From Litorimonas sp963922935 (GTDB taxonomy: Bacteria > Pseudomonadota > Alphaproteobacteria > Caulobacterales > Maricaulaceae), in NCBI GenBank assembly GCA_963922935.1, contig CAWUKE010000130.1, positions 1 through 6,369 on the forward strand: DNA of 6,369 bases, written 5' to 3'. The notes beneath the pieces are model-generated. The model was not told the origin of the DNA, made no database searches, and was given only the letters and a program-made list of their open reading frames with translations. How positions within the stretch are numbered: the first letter of the stretch is position 1; the number at the start of each line of letters is the position of its first letter. This document shows positions 1-6,356 of this stretch, piece after piece. Position numbers and translations under genes: made by a program.

Positions 1-1
1 G

Positions 2-550
2 CGGGTTCTCGTTCCCTCTTTCGACGACCCTTACATTATCGCGGGCCAAGGCACGACGGGCCTAGAGATTGCCCGCAGCGGGATCGATTTTGACGCTGTG
101 ATTGTGTGTATAGGCGGCGGTGGGCTCTGCGCTGGTATTAGCCTCGCCATGAAAGCTGAAAGTCCGCGCACCAAAATCTTTGGGGCTGAACCCAAACACT
201 ATAATGATCATCAACGGAGTCTCGCGGCCGGAAAGCGCGTTCGGATTTCCGACAATCCACCCCCAACACTATGCGACGCCATCATGACGCCCACCCCCGG
301 AGCGCTGACTTGGCCCATCAATTCCAAGCACTTATCCGGTGTTTTTGATGTCAGCGATGATGACTGCTTAGAGGCTATGCGCCTGGCGCACACGCATTAT
401 GATGTGACGTTAGAGCCTGGCGGCGCCGCGGCTCTTGCGGCTGTTTTGTTCTGCGAATTACCGCCCGACATAAACCGCGTCGCCGTGACCTTATCGGGCG
501 GAAATGTTGATCCTTCTGTTCTAAAAAGGGCCTTGTCGTTCTCTCGGTAA
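2..550 (+). CDS. Threonine/serine dehydratase, PLP-dependent (5' end missing)
   Basis: This is the C-terminal 182 residues of a fold-type II PLP enzyme of the threonine/serine dehydratase and serine racemase group. Such enzymes deaminate L-threonine to 2-oxobutanoate or L-serine to pyruvate in the cytoplasm. The frame is open from base 2, so the gene begins upstream, and the part carrying the PLP-binding lysine is not in the window. Visible hallmarks, numbered from the first visible codon, are FDDPYIIAGQGTTGLEI (about residues 7-23), the phosphate-binding loop GGGGL (38-42), FGAEP (60-64), EPGGAAALAA (138-147) and the terminal SGGNVDP motif (165-171), which contacts the PLP ring. The protein ends soon after this motif, so it has no C-terminal ACT regulatory domain. 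That points to the short catabolic or racemase-like type rather than feedback-inhibited biosynthetic IlvA. Exact substrate is uncertain. A lipoprotein gene follows 17 bp later on the same strand. Confidence 0.88.
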   Translation, partial: RVLVPSFDDPYIIAGQGTTGLEIARSGIDFDAVIVCIGGGGLCAGISLAMKAESPRTKIFGAEPKHYNDHQRSLAAGKRVRISDNPPPTLCDAIMTPTPGALTWPINSKHLSGVFDVSDDDCLEAMRLAHTHYDVTLEPGGAAALAAVLFCELPPDINRVAVTLSGGNVDPSVLKRALSFSR

Positions 551-567
551 GGCCGCATTCGGTCCAG

Positions 568-1113
568 ATGCGATCAAAACAAGCCTTTCTTATTGCCTCA
601 ATGTCACTTCTGGCAGCCTGTGCCCTGACACCTATCAATTCAGACGTTTCTGCAACAGCAAAGCTACCCGCCGCCTTACTCGCTGATACGGAAACAACCG
701 AAACCATCGCGCGTCATGATGCAACGATATTTGAGGCTGCGTTTCGCACCTGTGACGGTGAAGCCCTTCGTCGCGTTATGGCGGATGATCTTGAATTTTA
801 TCACGACAAATATGGCATTATCGCTTCATCACTGGATGAATTTCTAGACGGCACCCTGCCCGATTGTGAGCGGCGGAGATCCGGCGAACAACCCTATCTT
901 GAGCGCCGTATTGGTCCAGGGTCCATGGTCGTCCGGCGCATCGGGAATGACGCCGTTATGCAGACGGGATCACACTCTTTTTGGTTACGCGAACCAGGCC
1001 AAGACATTCGCAAGGTCGAAACGGGTCTGTTCACCCATATTTGGGTGAAGACTGACGGAGACTATAAGATCAAACGCGTGATCAGCTATGATCACGCCAA
1101 TGTCGCGCCTTAG
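568..1113 (+). CDS. Lipoprotein with DUF4440 / NTF2-like domain
   Basis: A 181-residue protein of unknown function. The N-terminus is a lipoprotein signal: basic residues R2 and K4, a hydrophobic stretch 6-17, and the lipobox L15-A16-A17-C18. The mature protein would be lipidated on C18 and, with no Asp at +2, probably sent to the outer membrane. Residues about 47-175 resemble the DUF4440 branch of the NTF2-like fold, seen in ARHDATIFEAAFRTCD (48-63), DDLEFYHDKYG (73-83) and the closing strand FTHIWVKTDGDYKIKRVISYD (155-175). NTF2-like domains form a cone-shaped pocket that binds small molecules or acts as an enzyme; no catalytic role can be assigned here. The ATG at 568 is the only start that keeps the signal peptide, because the next Met (residue 12) would destroy it. 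The only purine-rich match upstream, AAGG at 549-552, is 15 nt away, so the ribosome site is weak. The gene follows the dehydratase closely and its stop interleaves with that of alaS. Confidence 0.85.
   Translation: MRSKQAFLIASMSLLAACALTPINSDVSATAKLPAALLADTETTETIARHDATIFEAAFRTCDGEALRRVMADDLEFYHDKYGIIASSLDEFLDGTLPDCERRRSGEQPYLERRIGPGSMVVRRIGNDAVMQTGSHSFWLREPGQDIRKVETGLFTHIWVKTDGDYKIKRVISYDHANVAP
1076..1097 (-). terminator. Candidate alaS transcript-end hairpin
   Basis: A perfect 9-bp inverted repeat, GCGTGATCA and TGATCACGC around a 4-nt loop, lies 12 bp beyond the alaS stop and inside the last codons of the opposing lipoprotein gene. Read on the - strand, it is followed by GTTTGATCTTAT, a poor and interrupted U-tract. 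It could end alaS transcription, but it is not a canonical intrinsic terminator. On the + strand no T-run follows it. A second perfect 8-bp repeat, TTCACCCA and TGGGTGAA, lies at 1030-1049 further along the same path. Confidence 0.35.
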
Positions 1114-3773
1114 ACAGCCGCTACAGCGCTTTTAATCGCCTTCAAAGCCGCGTCAGCACCCTCGGGTTTGCCACCGCCCGCCTGAGCCATGCCGGGTTTG
1201 CCGCCGCCTCGCCCGCCAACTTCTGCCGCGCCAGCATTTACCAAGTCAACTGCTGACATTTTGCCCGTCAAATCATCAGAGACGGCAACCGCGACGGCAA
1301 CTTTCTTCCCGTCAACAGCGACAAACGCCACCACACCCGAGCCAAGTTGGTCCAACTGCTCGTTGAGCATAGGGCGTAGCTCTTTGCCGCTAATTCCTTG
1401 CAGAACCCGGCCCATAAAGGGCGTCCCCGCAATATCTTCGGGTCCGGATGCGGCCGCACCGCCCCCGCCTAAAGCCAGTTGCTTACGCGCCTCTGCCAGA
1501 TCTTTTTCAAGCTGCTTGCGTTCGGCCAGCAGAGCTTCGAGGCGTGTCGGCACGTCTTCAGGCTTCGCTTTGAGCGTATCCGCGGCTGCGCGGGCAAATC
1601 CCGCTTGTTCTTCCAGATAGGCACGCGCGGCCTCACCTGTGACCGCTTCAACCCGACGAATGCCCGCCGCCACAGCGCCTTCGGAGACAATCTTGAACAG
1701 AGCGATATCGCCTGTGCGTTCTACATGCGTACCACCGCATAATTCGACGGAATAGTCAGACCCGTCCGAGTCTTTGCCGAGCGCCAAAACACGAACTTCA
1801 TCGCCGTATTTTTCGCCAAACAAGGCCATCGCCCCCGCCGCAATCGCTTCGTCAGGGGCCATCAATTTTGTGATAACCGGTGCATTCTGCTGGATGATCG
1901 CGTTAACTTCATCTTCGACCTTCGCCAGCTCCTCGCGCGTGATGGCGCCGCCGTGGCTGATGTCGAAGCGAATACGCTCACCGTCGACCATTTGACCTTT
2001 TTGGGTGACGTGATCCCCCAAAACACGACGGAGCGCTTCGTGCATGATATGGGTGGCGGAGTGATTATGTTTCGTCCGCTCACGAACATCAGGATCAACG
2101 CTAATCGTCGCCACGTCGCCGACTTTGATCTCGCCGGACAATGTCCCGATATGAACATGCAAGTCCCCAGCCTTTTTCTGCACATCGACAATGTCGACGC
2201 GCGCGCCGTTCGGGAAAAGAGCGATGCCATGATCGCCCGCTTGACCCCCGCTCTCGGCATAGAAGGGCGTCGCCTTCGTTAGAAACATAACCGAACCGGG
2301 CTTCGCCACGTCTACGCGGACATTATCCTGTAACAGCGCCGTAATCGCATGATCTTCTGACAAATGGTCATAGCCCGTGAAGTCGGTCGCACCGCTTTCC
2401 TCGCGGATTGCTTTAAAGACATCGTCGCCGCCATCGCCAGCAAACTTCCCGCCATCAGCTTGGCTTTGCGCGCGCTGCTTTTCCATTGCTTTTTCAAAGC
2501 CTTCGACATCAACGCTAATGCCGCGACTACGCAGCGCGTCTTGGGTCAAATCCAGTGGGAACCCATAGGTGTCATAGAGCTTAAAGGCGGTTTCACCCGA
2601 CAGCGTGCCGCCTTCGCCCATCCCGTCTGTCGCCTCTTCAAGTAGGCCCATACCGCGGCCTAGTGTCCGGCGGAAACGTTCTTCCTCTTGCAGGAATGTG
2701 GCTTCGACGCTGGCTTGGGCGCGCTGTAGCTCTGTGAAGTGCTCGCCCATCTCTTGAACCAAGGTCGGCACAAGGCGGTGCATAAGCGGATCTTTCGCCC
2801 CTAAAATATGGGCGTGACGCATCGCCCGGCGCATGATCCGGCGCAAGACATAGCCGCGCCCTTCATTGGACGGGCTAACGCCGTCGGCCATCAGGAACGA
2901 ACAAGAGCGGAGATGATCCGCGATAACACGGTGGCTGAACTTCGCCTCCCCGTCCGCTTTTACGCCCGTCAGTTCGACCGACGCATTAATCAGCGTTTTG
3001 AACAGGTCCGTGTCGTAATTATCGTGCTCGCCTTGCAAGATCGCCGCGATGCGCTCCAGACCCATGCCTGTATCGATGGACGGCTTAGGTAGGTCGGTTT
3101 GCACGATCTCCCCATCTTTGCCGAGCGAGCGTTCGAACTGCATGAAAACCAGGTTCCAGATTTCGATAAACCGGTCACCATCTTCGTCCGGCGATCCGGG
3201 AGGGCCACCGGCAATAGACGGACCGTGATCATAGAAAATCTCGCTACACGGGCCGCACGGCCCCGTATCGCCCATGGCCCAGAAATTATCGGATGTCGGG
3301 ATGCGAATGATCCGATCCTCTGACAGGCCTGCAATCTTCTTCCAAAGATCAAAGGCCTCATCATCCGTGTGGTAAACCGTCACAAGCAACTTATCCTTCG
3401 GCAGACCATAGTCCTTCGTCACCAGCTGCCAGGCATGTTCAATGGCCTGGGCCTTGAAATAGTCGCCGAAGCTAAAATTGCCGAGCATTTCAAAGAAGGT
3501 GTGATGCCGCGCCGTATAGCCGACATTATCCAGATCATTATGCTTCCCGCCGGCCCGCACACACTTCTGAGACGTCGTGGCGCGAGGGCTATCGGGCGTG
3601 CGTGCGCCCGTGAAATTATCTTTGAACGGGACCATGCCCGCATTCACGAAAAGCAGGGTCGGATCGTCTTGAGGTACGAGCGGCGCAGACGGCAAAACCG
3701 CGTGATCATTCGCGCCAAAATAATCGAGGAATTTTGCGCGAATATCGGCCAAGGAAGGGTGATGAGACGTCAT
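1110..3773 (-). CDS. alaS: Alanine--tRNA ligase
   Basis: Full-length, 887 residues, close to the usual bacterial length of about 875. It charges tRNA-Ala with alanine in the cytoplasm and hydrolyses mischarged Ser- and Gly-tRNA-Ala. Domains in order are a class II catalytic core (1-245) with the motif 2 region RHHTFFEMLGNFSFGDYF (89-106) and motif 3 GMGLER (236-241), and a tRNA-recognition helical domain (about 250-460) with GRGYVLRRIMRRAMRHAHILG-like sequence from 305. The editing domain contains FYAESGGQAGDHG (504-516). Its four predicted zinc ligands are present: H571 and H575 in HSATH, and C679 and H683 in CGGTH. A charged helical linker (about 715-770) leads to the C-terminal DHHA1-type domain with GGRGGGKPGMAQAGGG (853-868). 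All key residues look intact. The ATG at 3773 gives the expected MTSHHPSLADIRAKF start, but no Shine-Dalgarno precedes it. The gene lies 81 bp downstream of the radical SAM gene and overlaps the convergent lipoprotein gene by 4 bp. Confidence 0.98.
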   Translation of the reverse strand: MTSHHPSLADIRAKFLDYFGANDHAVLPSAPLVPQDDPTLLFVNAGMVPFKDNFTGARTPDSPRATTSQKCVRAGGKHNDLDNVGYTARHHTFFEMLGNFSFGDYFKAQAIEHAWQLVTKDYGLPKDKLLVTVYHTDDEAFDLWKKIAGLSEDRIIRIPTSDNFWAMGDTGPCGPCSEIFYDHGPSIAGGPPGSPDEDGDRFIEIWNLVFMQFERSLGKDGEIVQTDLPKPSIDTGMGLERIAAILQGEHDNYDTDLFKTLINASVELTGVKADGEAKFSHRVIADHLRSCSFLMADGVSPSNEGRGYVLRRIMRRAMRHAHILGAKDPLMHRLVPTLVQEMGEHFTELQRAQASVEATFLQEEERFRRTLGRGMGLLEEATDGMGEGGTLSGETAFKLYDTYGFPLDLTQDALRSRGISVDVEGFEKAMEKQRAQSQADGGKFAGDGGDDVFKAIREESGATDFTGYDHLSEDHAITALLQDNVRVDVAKPGSVMFLTKATPFYAESGGQAGDHGIALFPNGARVDIVDVQKKAGDLHVHIGTLSGEIKVGDVATISVDPDVRERTKHNHSATHIMHEALRRVLGDHVTQKGQMVDGERIRFDISHGGAITREELAKVEDEVNAIIQQNAPVITKLMAPDEAIAAGAMALFGEKYGDEVRVLALGKDSDGSDYSVELCGGTHVERTGDIALFKIVSEGAVAAGIRRVEAVTGEAARAYLEEQAGFARAAADTLKAKPEDVPTRLEALLAERKQLEKDLAEARKQLALGGGGAAASGPEDIAGTPFMGRVLQGISGKELRPMLNEQLDQLGSGVVAFVAVDGKKVAVAVAVSDDLTGKMSAVDLVNAGAAEVGGRGGGKPGMAQAGGGKPEGADAALKAIKSAVAAV

Positions 3774-3781
3774 AGCGAAGC

Positions 3782-3810
3782 GCTATAGGCAGGGCGAACG
3801 ACGCGGACAA
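3782..3810 (-). promoter_or_regulatory. Candidate alaS promoter, nearly leaderless
   Basis: On the - strand, TTGTCC (3805-3810) and TATAGC (3782-3787) are separated by 17 bp, each matching 4 of 6 bases of the sigma-70 -35 and -10 consensus. The extended forms TTGTCCG and CCTATAGC also fit the reported Caulobacter housekeeping pattern TTGaCgS-N11-14-GCtANAWC with a 14-bp gap. Only 8 bp separate the -10 element from the alaS ATG, so the predicted transcript would begin at or within a few bases of the start codon. This agrees with the missing Shine-Dalgarno sequence. It is a match by eye only. Confidence 0.4.
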
Positions 3811-3854
3811 GAACGGATAGCGGCAAGCCTCGCTCTTCCCTAATTTTCAGCGCC

Positions 3855-4967
3855 CTAAAAGAGCTCCCCCTGCCCGCTCACACTTGGCGGGATACGAAAT
3901 TGTGAACAGTCGAGCGTCCGCGTTGCCTCCCGGTGTTTGATCCCGGTGCGCTTTAGCGAAAGCGCGTAACGTTGTGCGATCAGGGTTCGAAACGGTGTCG
4001 GCCTATCCTCTGTGCGGGACCATTGCGGGTCATAGTCTTTGCCCCCATTCATGATACGAATATGATGCAAAATACGCTTCGCCCGATTGGGCGCGAAGAC
4101 TTCCAGCCATTCCTTGAAGAGCGGTGCGACTTCTTGCGGCAGGCGCAGGATTGTAAAGGCCCCAAAGCTTGCCCCCAGATCTGCCGCCCGCTCCATAATA
4201 CTTTCCAGTTCGCTATCATTCAGCCCGGGAATCATGGGGCCCAACATGATGCCTGTCGGAATGCCAGCCTGCACCAGCGCGCCTAGCGCCTTAAAGCGGC
4301 GTTCCGGCGTTGTGGCGCGCGGCTCCATCGCTCGCGCTAGACGATGGTCCTGTGTCGTGATCGAAATCATCGCGCGCGCAACACCGCGCTCAGCCATGGG
4401 CCCTAAAATATCTATATCCCGCGTAATCAGCGCGTTCTTGGTCAGAATGGAAACGGGATGACGGAAATCGGCCAAAACCTGCAGGATTTCTCGCATGATT
4501 TTTTGCTGCCGTTCTACCGGCTGATAGGCATCCGTATTGGTCCCGATCATAATAGGCCGAACCGAGTAGCGCGGTTTGGACAACTCGACGCGCAAAAGCT
4601 CGGCCGCTCTGGGTTTAAATGTCAGCTTTGTTTCAAAATCCAGGCCTGGAGACAGCCCTAAATAAGCGTGGGTTGGGCGGGCGAAGCAATAGATGCATCC
4701 ATGCTCGCACCCCCTGTAAGGATTAATGGACCGATCAAAGCCCACATACGGGCTGTTCACGCGGTTGATAATTGTCCGCGTCGTATCGAGCGTTAGGGAC
4801 GTTTGCGTTCTCTCTGTGAGAACCTCTTCGAGCGCGCCCCATCCATCATCTATCGTTTCGCGTTGATAGGTTTCGTAACGTCCCACTTCGGCACTTCGCG
4901 CACCTCGCCCCGCTTCGAGCGGTTTATGTTTCGGGGGACGGTAAGGAACAAAGTGTGGAGTAGCCAT
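3855..4967 (-). CDS. PA0069-family (SplB-like) radical SAM protein
   Basis: A 370-residue protein of the radical SAM superfamily, in the group related to spore photoproduct lyase (COG1533) and usually named PA0069 family. The iron-sulfur motif CxxxCxxC is C87, C91 and C94 in INPYRGCEHGCIYCFARPTHAYLGLSPGLDFE-like sequence (82-113; the cysteine segment is GCEHGCIYCFARP). These cysteines would hold a 4Fe-4S cluster that cleaves S-adenosylmethionine to a 5'-deoxyadenosyl radical. Later conserved parts include GTNTDAYQPVE (142-152), SILTKN (173-178), SITTQD (202-207) and the terminal GQGELF. The substrate of this family is not established; the SplB likeness hints at nucleic-acid repair or modification but does not prove it. 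I chose the ATG at 4967; an in-frame GTG at 4976 would add three residues and cannot be excluded. Neither start has a well-spaced Shine-Dalgarno: AAGGA at 4990-4994 is 13 nt from the GTG and 22 from the ATG, while GGAG lies only 1 nt from the ATG. recA lies upstream behind a terminator and alaS lies 81 bp downstream. Confidence 0.9.
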   Translation of the reverse strand: MATPHFVPYRPPKHKPLEAGRGARSAEVGRYETYQRETIDDGWGALEEVLTERTQTSLTLDTTRTIINRVNSPYVGFDRSINPYRGCEHGCIYCFARPTHAYLGLSPGLDFETKLTFKPRAAELLRVELSKPRYSVRPIMIGTNTDAYQPVERQQKIMREILQVLADFRHPVSILTKNALITRDIDILGPMAERGVARAMISITTQDHRLARAMEPRATTPERRFKALGALVQAGIPTGIMLGPMIPGLNDSELESIMERAADLGASFGAFTILRLPQEVAPLFKEWLEVFAPNRAKRILHHIRIMNGGKDYDPQWSRTEDRPTPFRTLIAQRYALSLKRTGIKHREATRTLDCSQFRIPPSVSGQGELF

Positions 4968-4976
4968 ACTCCACAC
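4953..4976 (-). promoter_or_regulatory. Perfect inverted repeat enclosing the radical SAM start codon
   Basis: Two perfectly complementary 10-bp arms, GTGTGGAGTA and TACTCCACAC in - strand reading, flank the loop TGGC. The ATG of the radical SAM gene is formed by the last base of the first arm and the first two of the loop. The alternative GTG start is the first codon of the repeat. The GGAG within the first arm would also be paired. In the mRNA this would be a stable hairpin hiding the start region. In DNA it could equally be an operator for a dimeric regulator. The repeat is directly visible; its function is inferred. Confidence 0.55.
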
Positions 4977-5011
4977 AATAGGAATATTGTCCTTGTTTGA
5001 CTATTCCACGA

Positions 5012-5038
5012 ATAATACTTTTCCGCATGCACACCCAA
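5012..5038 (-). promoter_or_regulatory. Weak candidate promoter for the radical SAM gene
   Basis: The - strand has TATTAT (5012-5017), a 5 of 6 match to the -10 consensus, with TTGGGT 15 bp upstream as a poor and slightly close -35. It lies between the recA terminator and the radical SAM gene, where an independent promoter would be expected. The predicted start of transcription is about 28 nt before the GTG at 4976. The evidence is weak, and the 174-bp gap between the genes shows no better candidate. Confidence 0.25.
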
Positions 5039-5070
5039 GTTTATGGGGATAAATTCCTACATTGTTGTCA

Positions 5071-5108
5071 GAAAAAAAACGCGGACTGTCACAACAGCCC
5101 GCGCTTTC
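5071..5108 (-). terminator. Intrinsic terminator of recA
   Basis: On the - strand, CGCGGGCTGT, the loop TGTG and ACAGTCCGCG (5080-5103) form a 10-bp stem with one G-U wobble in RNA. A run of eight U (5072-5079) follows directly. The AGAAAG before the stem can pair with part of the U-run. This is a textbook Rho-independent terminator, starting about 43 nt beyond the recA stop. It separates recA from the radical SAM gene. On the + strand the A-rich side lies upstream and no good T-run follows, so it acts mainly on recA. Confidence 0.88.
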
Positions 5109-5150
5109 TATTGTGTAGTCACGGCTTACTGAAGCCAAACGTGCAACCTT

Positions 5151-6257
5151 CTATGTTCCCGTCTCCAATTGCGGGGCAACACCGTCATCGAGAATTTGCT
5201 CTTCTTTTGGCATGAGAAGCTCATCATCAAGAAGCCCCTTCTCGCGCAGAATCTTCTTCTCAATCTCGTCCATAATGTCAGGGTTTTCCATCAGGAAGCG
5301 ACGCACATTTTCGCGACCTTGGCCGATCCGCTCATCACCGTAAGAATACCATGAGCCCGCCTTTTCAATCACGTCGGCTTTGACACCCATATCAATGAGT
5401 TCGCCCGTTTTAGAGATGCCTTCGCCATACATAATATCGAATTCGACCTGACGGAAAGGTGGGGCGACCTTATTTTTCACGACTTTGACTCGTGTCTGGT
5501 TACCAACAACCTCATCACGATTCTTGATTGCACCGATGCGGCGAATATCGAGACGCACAGAGCTGTAGAATTTCAGCGCATTCCCGCCTGTCGTTGTTTC
5601 TGGCGAACCATACATAACACCAATCTTCATCCGAATCTGGTTGATGAAAATCACCATGCAGCCCGATTTGGAAATGGATCCAGTAAGCTTCCGCAGTGCT
5701 TGGCTCATAAGACGCGCCTGAAGGCCGGGCAGACTATCGCCCATATCGCCTTCTAATTCGGCGCGCGGCGTCAGAGCCGCAACCGAGTCGATAACAAGGA
5801 TATCAATCGCACCGGACCGAACCAGCGTGTCTGCGATCTCAAGCGCTTGTTCGCCTGTGTCGGGCTGCGCAATCAGCAATTCGTTGACGTCCACACCCAG
5901 CTTGGCCGCATAGATCGGATCAAGCGCATGCTCCGCGTCAACAAAGGCTGCCACGCCCCCAGCCTTTTGACACTCCGCGATTGCGTGCAAAGTCAGTGTC
6001 GTCTTACCGGACGATTCAGGACCGTAGATTTCAATAATCCGACCCTTGGGCAGGCCGCCAATCCCAAGCGCAATATCAAGCCCCAGAGAGCCTGTCGAAA
6101 TCGACTCGACGTCCATTGTTGTTTTTTCGCCCAACTTCATTACCGAGCCTTTGCCGAAGCTACGGTCAATCTGTGACAATGCAGCCTCAAGAGCGGCGGA
6201 CCGGTTTTTGTCAGAGGCTTTTTCAACAACCTGAAGCGGTGTGCGGTTACGTGCCAT
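5151..6257 (-). CDS. recA: Recombinase RecA
   Basis: Full-length, 368 residues, slightly longer than E. coli RecA (353). It polymerises on single-stranded DNA, drives ATP-dependent strand exchange in recombinational repair, and as a filament triggers LexA self-cleavage in the SOS response. Visible features are an N-terminal polymerisation helix region (about 1-45), Walker A GPESSGKTT (79-87, with K85 and T86), the catalytic glutamate E109 in FVDAEHALD, Walker B ILVIDS (153-158, D157), DNA-binding loop L1 around 170-178, loop L2 around 208-223 (MKIGVMYGSPETTTGG), and NALKFYSSVRLDIRR (226-240). The C-terminal domain ends in an acidic tail (EEQILDDGVAPQLETGT), which moderates DNA binding in this family. 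The ATG at 6257 is supported by GGAG at 6265-6268, spaced 7 nt. A candidate LexA site lies upstream and a strong terminator follows, so recA is probably transcribed alone. Confidence 0.99.
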   Translation of the reverse strand: MARNRTPLQVVEKASDKNRSAALEAALSQIDRSFGKGSVMKLGEKTTMDVESISTGSLGLDIALGIGGLPKGRIIEIYGPESSGKTTLTLHAIAECQKAGGVAAFVDAEHALDPIYAAKLGVDVNELLIAQPDTGEQALEIADTLVRSGAIDILVIDSVAALTPRAELEGDMGDSLPGLQARLMSQALRKLTGSISKSGCMVIFINQIRMKIGVMYGSPETTTGGNALKFYSSVRLDIRRIGAIKNRDEVVGNQTRVKVVKNKVAPPFRQVEFDIMYGEGISKTGELIDMGVKADVIEKAGSWYSYGDERIGQGRENVRRFLMENPDIMDEIEKKILREKGLLDDELLMPKEEQILDDGVAPQLETGT

Positions 6258-6264
6258 GTCTTAT

Positions 6265-6268
6265 CTCC
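6265..6268 (-). promoter_or_regulatory. recA ribosome binding site
   Basis: GGAG in the - strand context ATTGGAGATAAGAC sits 7 nt before the recA ATG at 6257, which is an optimal spacing. It fixes the recA start and is the only well-placed Shine-Dalgarno sequence among the gene starts visible in this window. Confidence 0.8.
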
Positions 6269-6341
6269 AATCGTGAAATGCCGGAGCCCTTCGACATTTC
6301 CAGAAAGTATCGGCTGTTATCGGACTGCCGTTGCTCAGCAT

Positions 6342-6356
6342 GTTTCACATTTGTTC
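6342..6356. promoter_or_regulatory. Candidate LexA (SOS) box upstream of recA
   Basis: The + strand reads GTTT-CACATTT-GTTC, which differs by one base from the alphaproteobacterial LexA direct repeat GTTC-N7-GTTC. It lies 85 bp upstream of the recA start, in the place expected for the SOS operator of a recA gene. A possible -10 element (GATAAC on the - strand, 6316-6321) would put the matching -35 region at about 6339-6344, overlapping this site, so bound LexA could block RNA polymerase. The box is supported by sequence and context; the promoter element is weak. Confidence 0.6.

Noticed and set aside
375..707. Open frame of 110 codons on the - strand
   Set aside because: It spans the dehydratase end, the gap and the lipoprotein signal peptide in antisense. 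Both + strand genes have clear family features, and this frame has none.
1116..1135. Possible + strand terminator ending in GCGCTTTT after the lipoprotein stop
   Set aside because: The stem does not pair well, with mismatches or a 2-nt loop, and the T-run has only four bases. The segment also codes for the alaS C-terminus.
1189..1620. Open frame of 143 codons on the + strand, rich in Ser, Ala and Pro
   Set aside because: It is the antisense of the alaS C-terminal domain. Its Pro-rich composition simply mirrors the Gly-rich alaS linker and GGRGGGKP motif.
3369..3788. Open frame of 139 codons on the + strand
   Set aside because: It lies antisense to the N-terminal catalytic core of alaS, resembles no known family and has no ribosome site. 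It is a by-product of GC-rich coding DNA.
3774..3854. Possible terminator after the radical SAM gene
   Set aside because: The best stem, around AGCG and CGCT, has internal mismatches and no U-tract. Read-through into alaS is possible but not shown.
4807..4823. Inverted repeat GTTCTC-N5-GAGAAC resembling a LexA-type palindrome
   Set aside because: It lies inside the radical SAM coding region and is not the direct-repeat form used by alphaproteobacterial LexA. A 6-bp match is expected by chance in a window of this size.
4997..5215. Small + strand frame of 72 codons in the recA/radical SAM gap
   Set aside because: It runs through the recA terminator and into the recA 3' end, has no recognisable domain and no good ribosome site.
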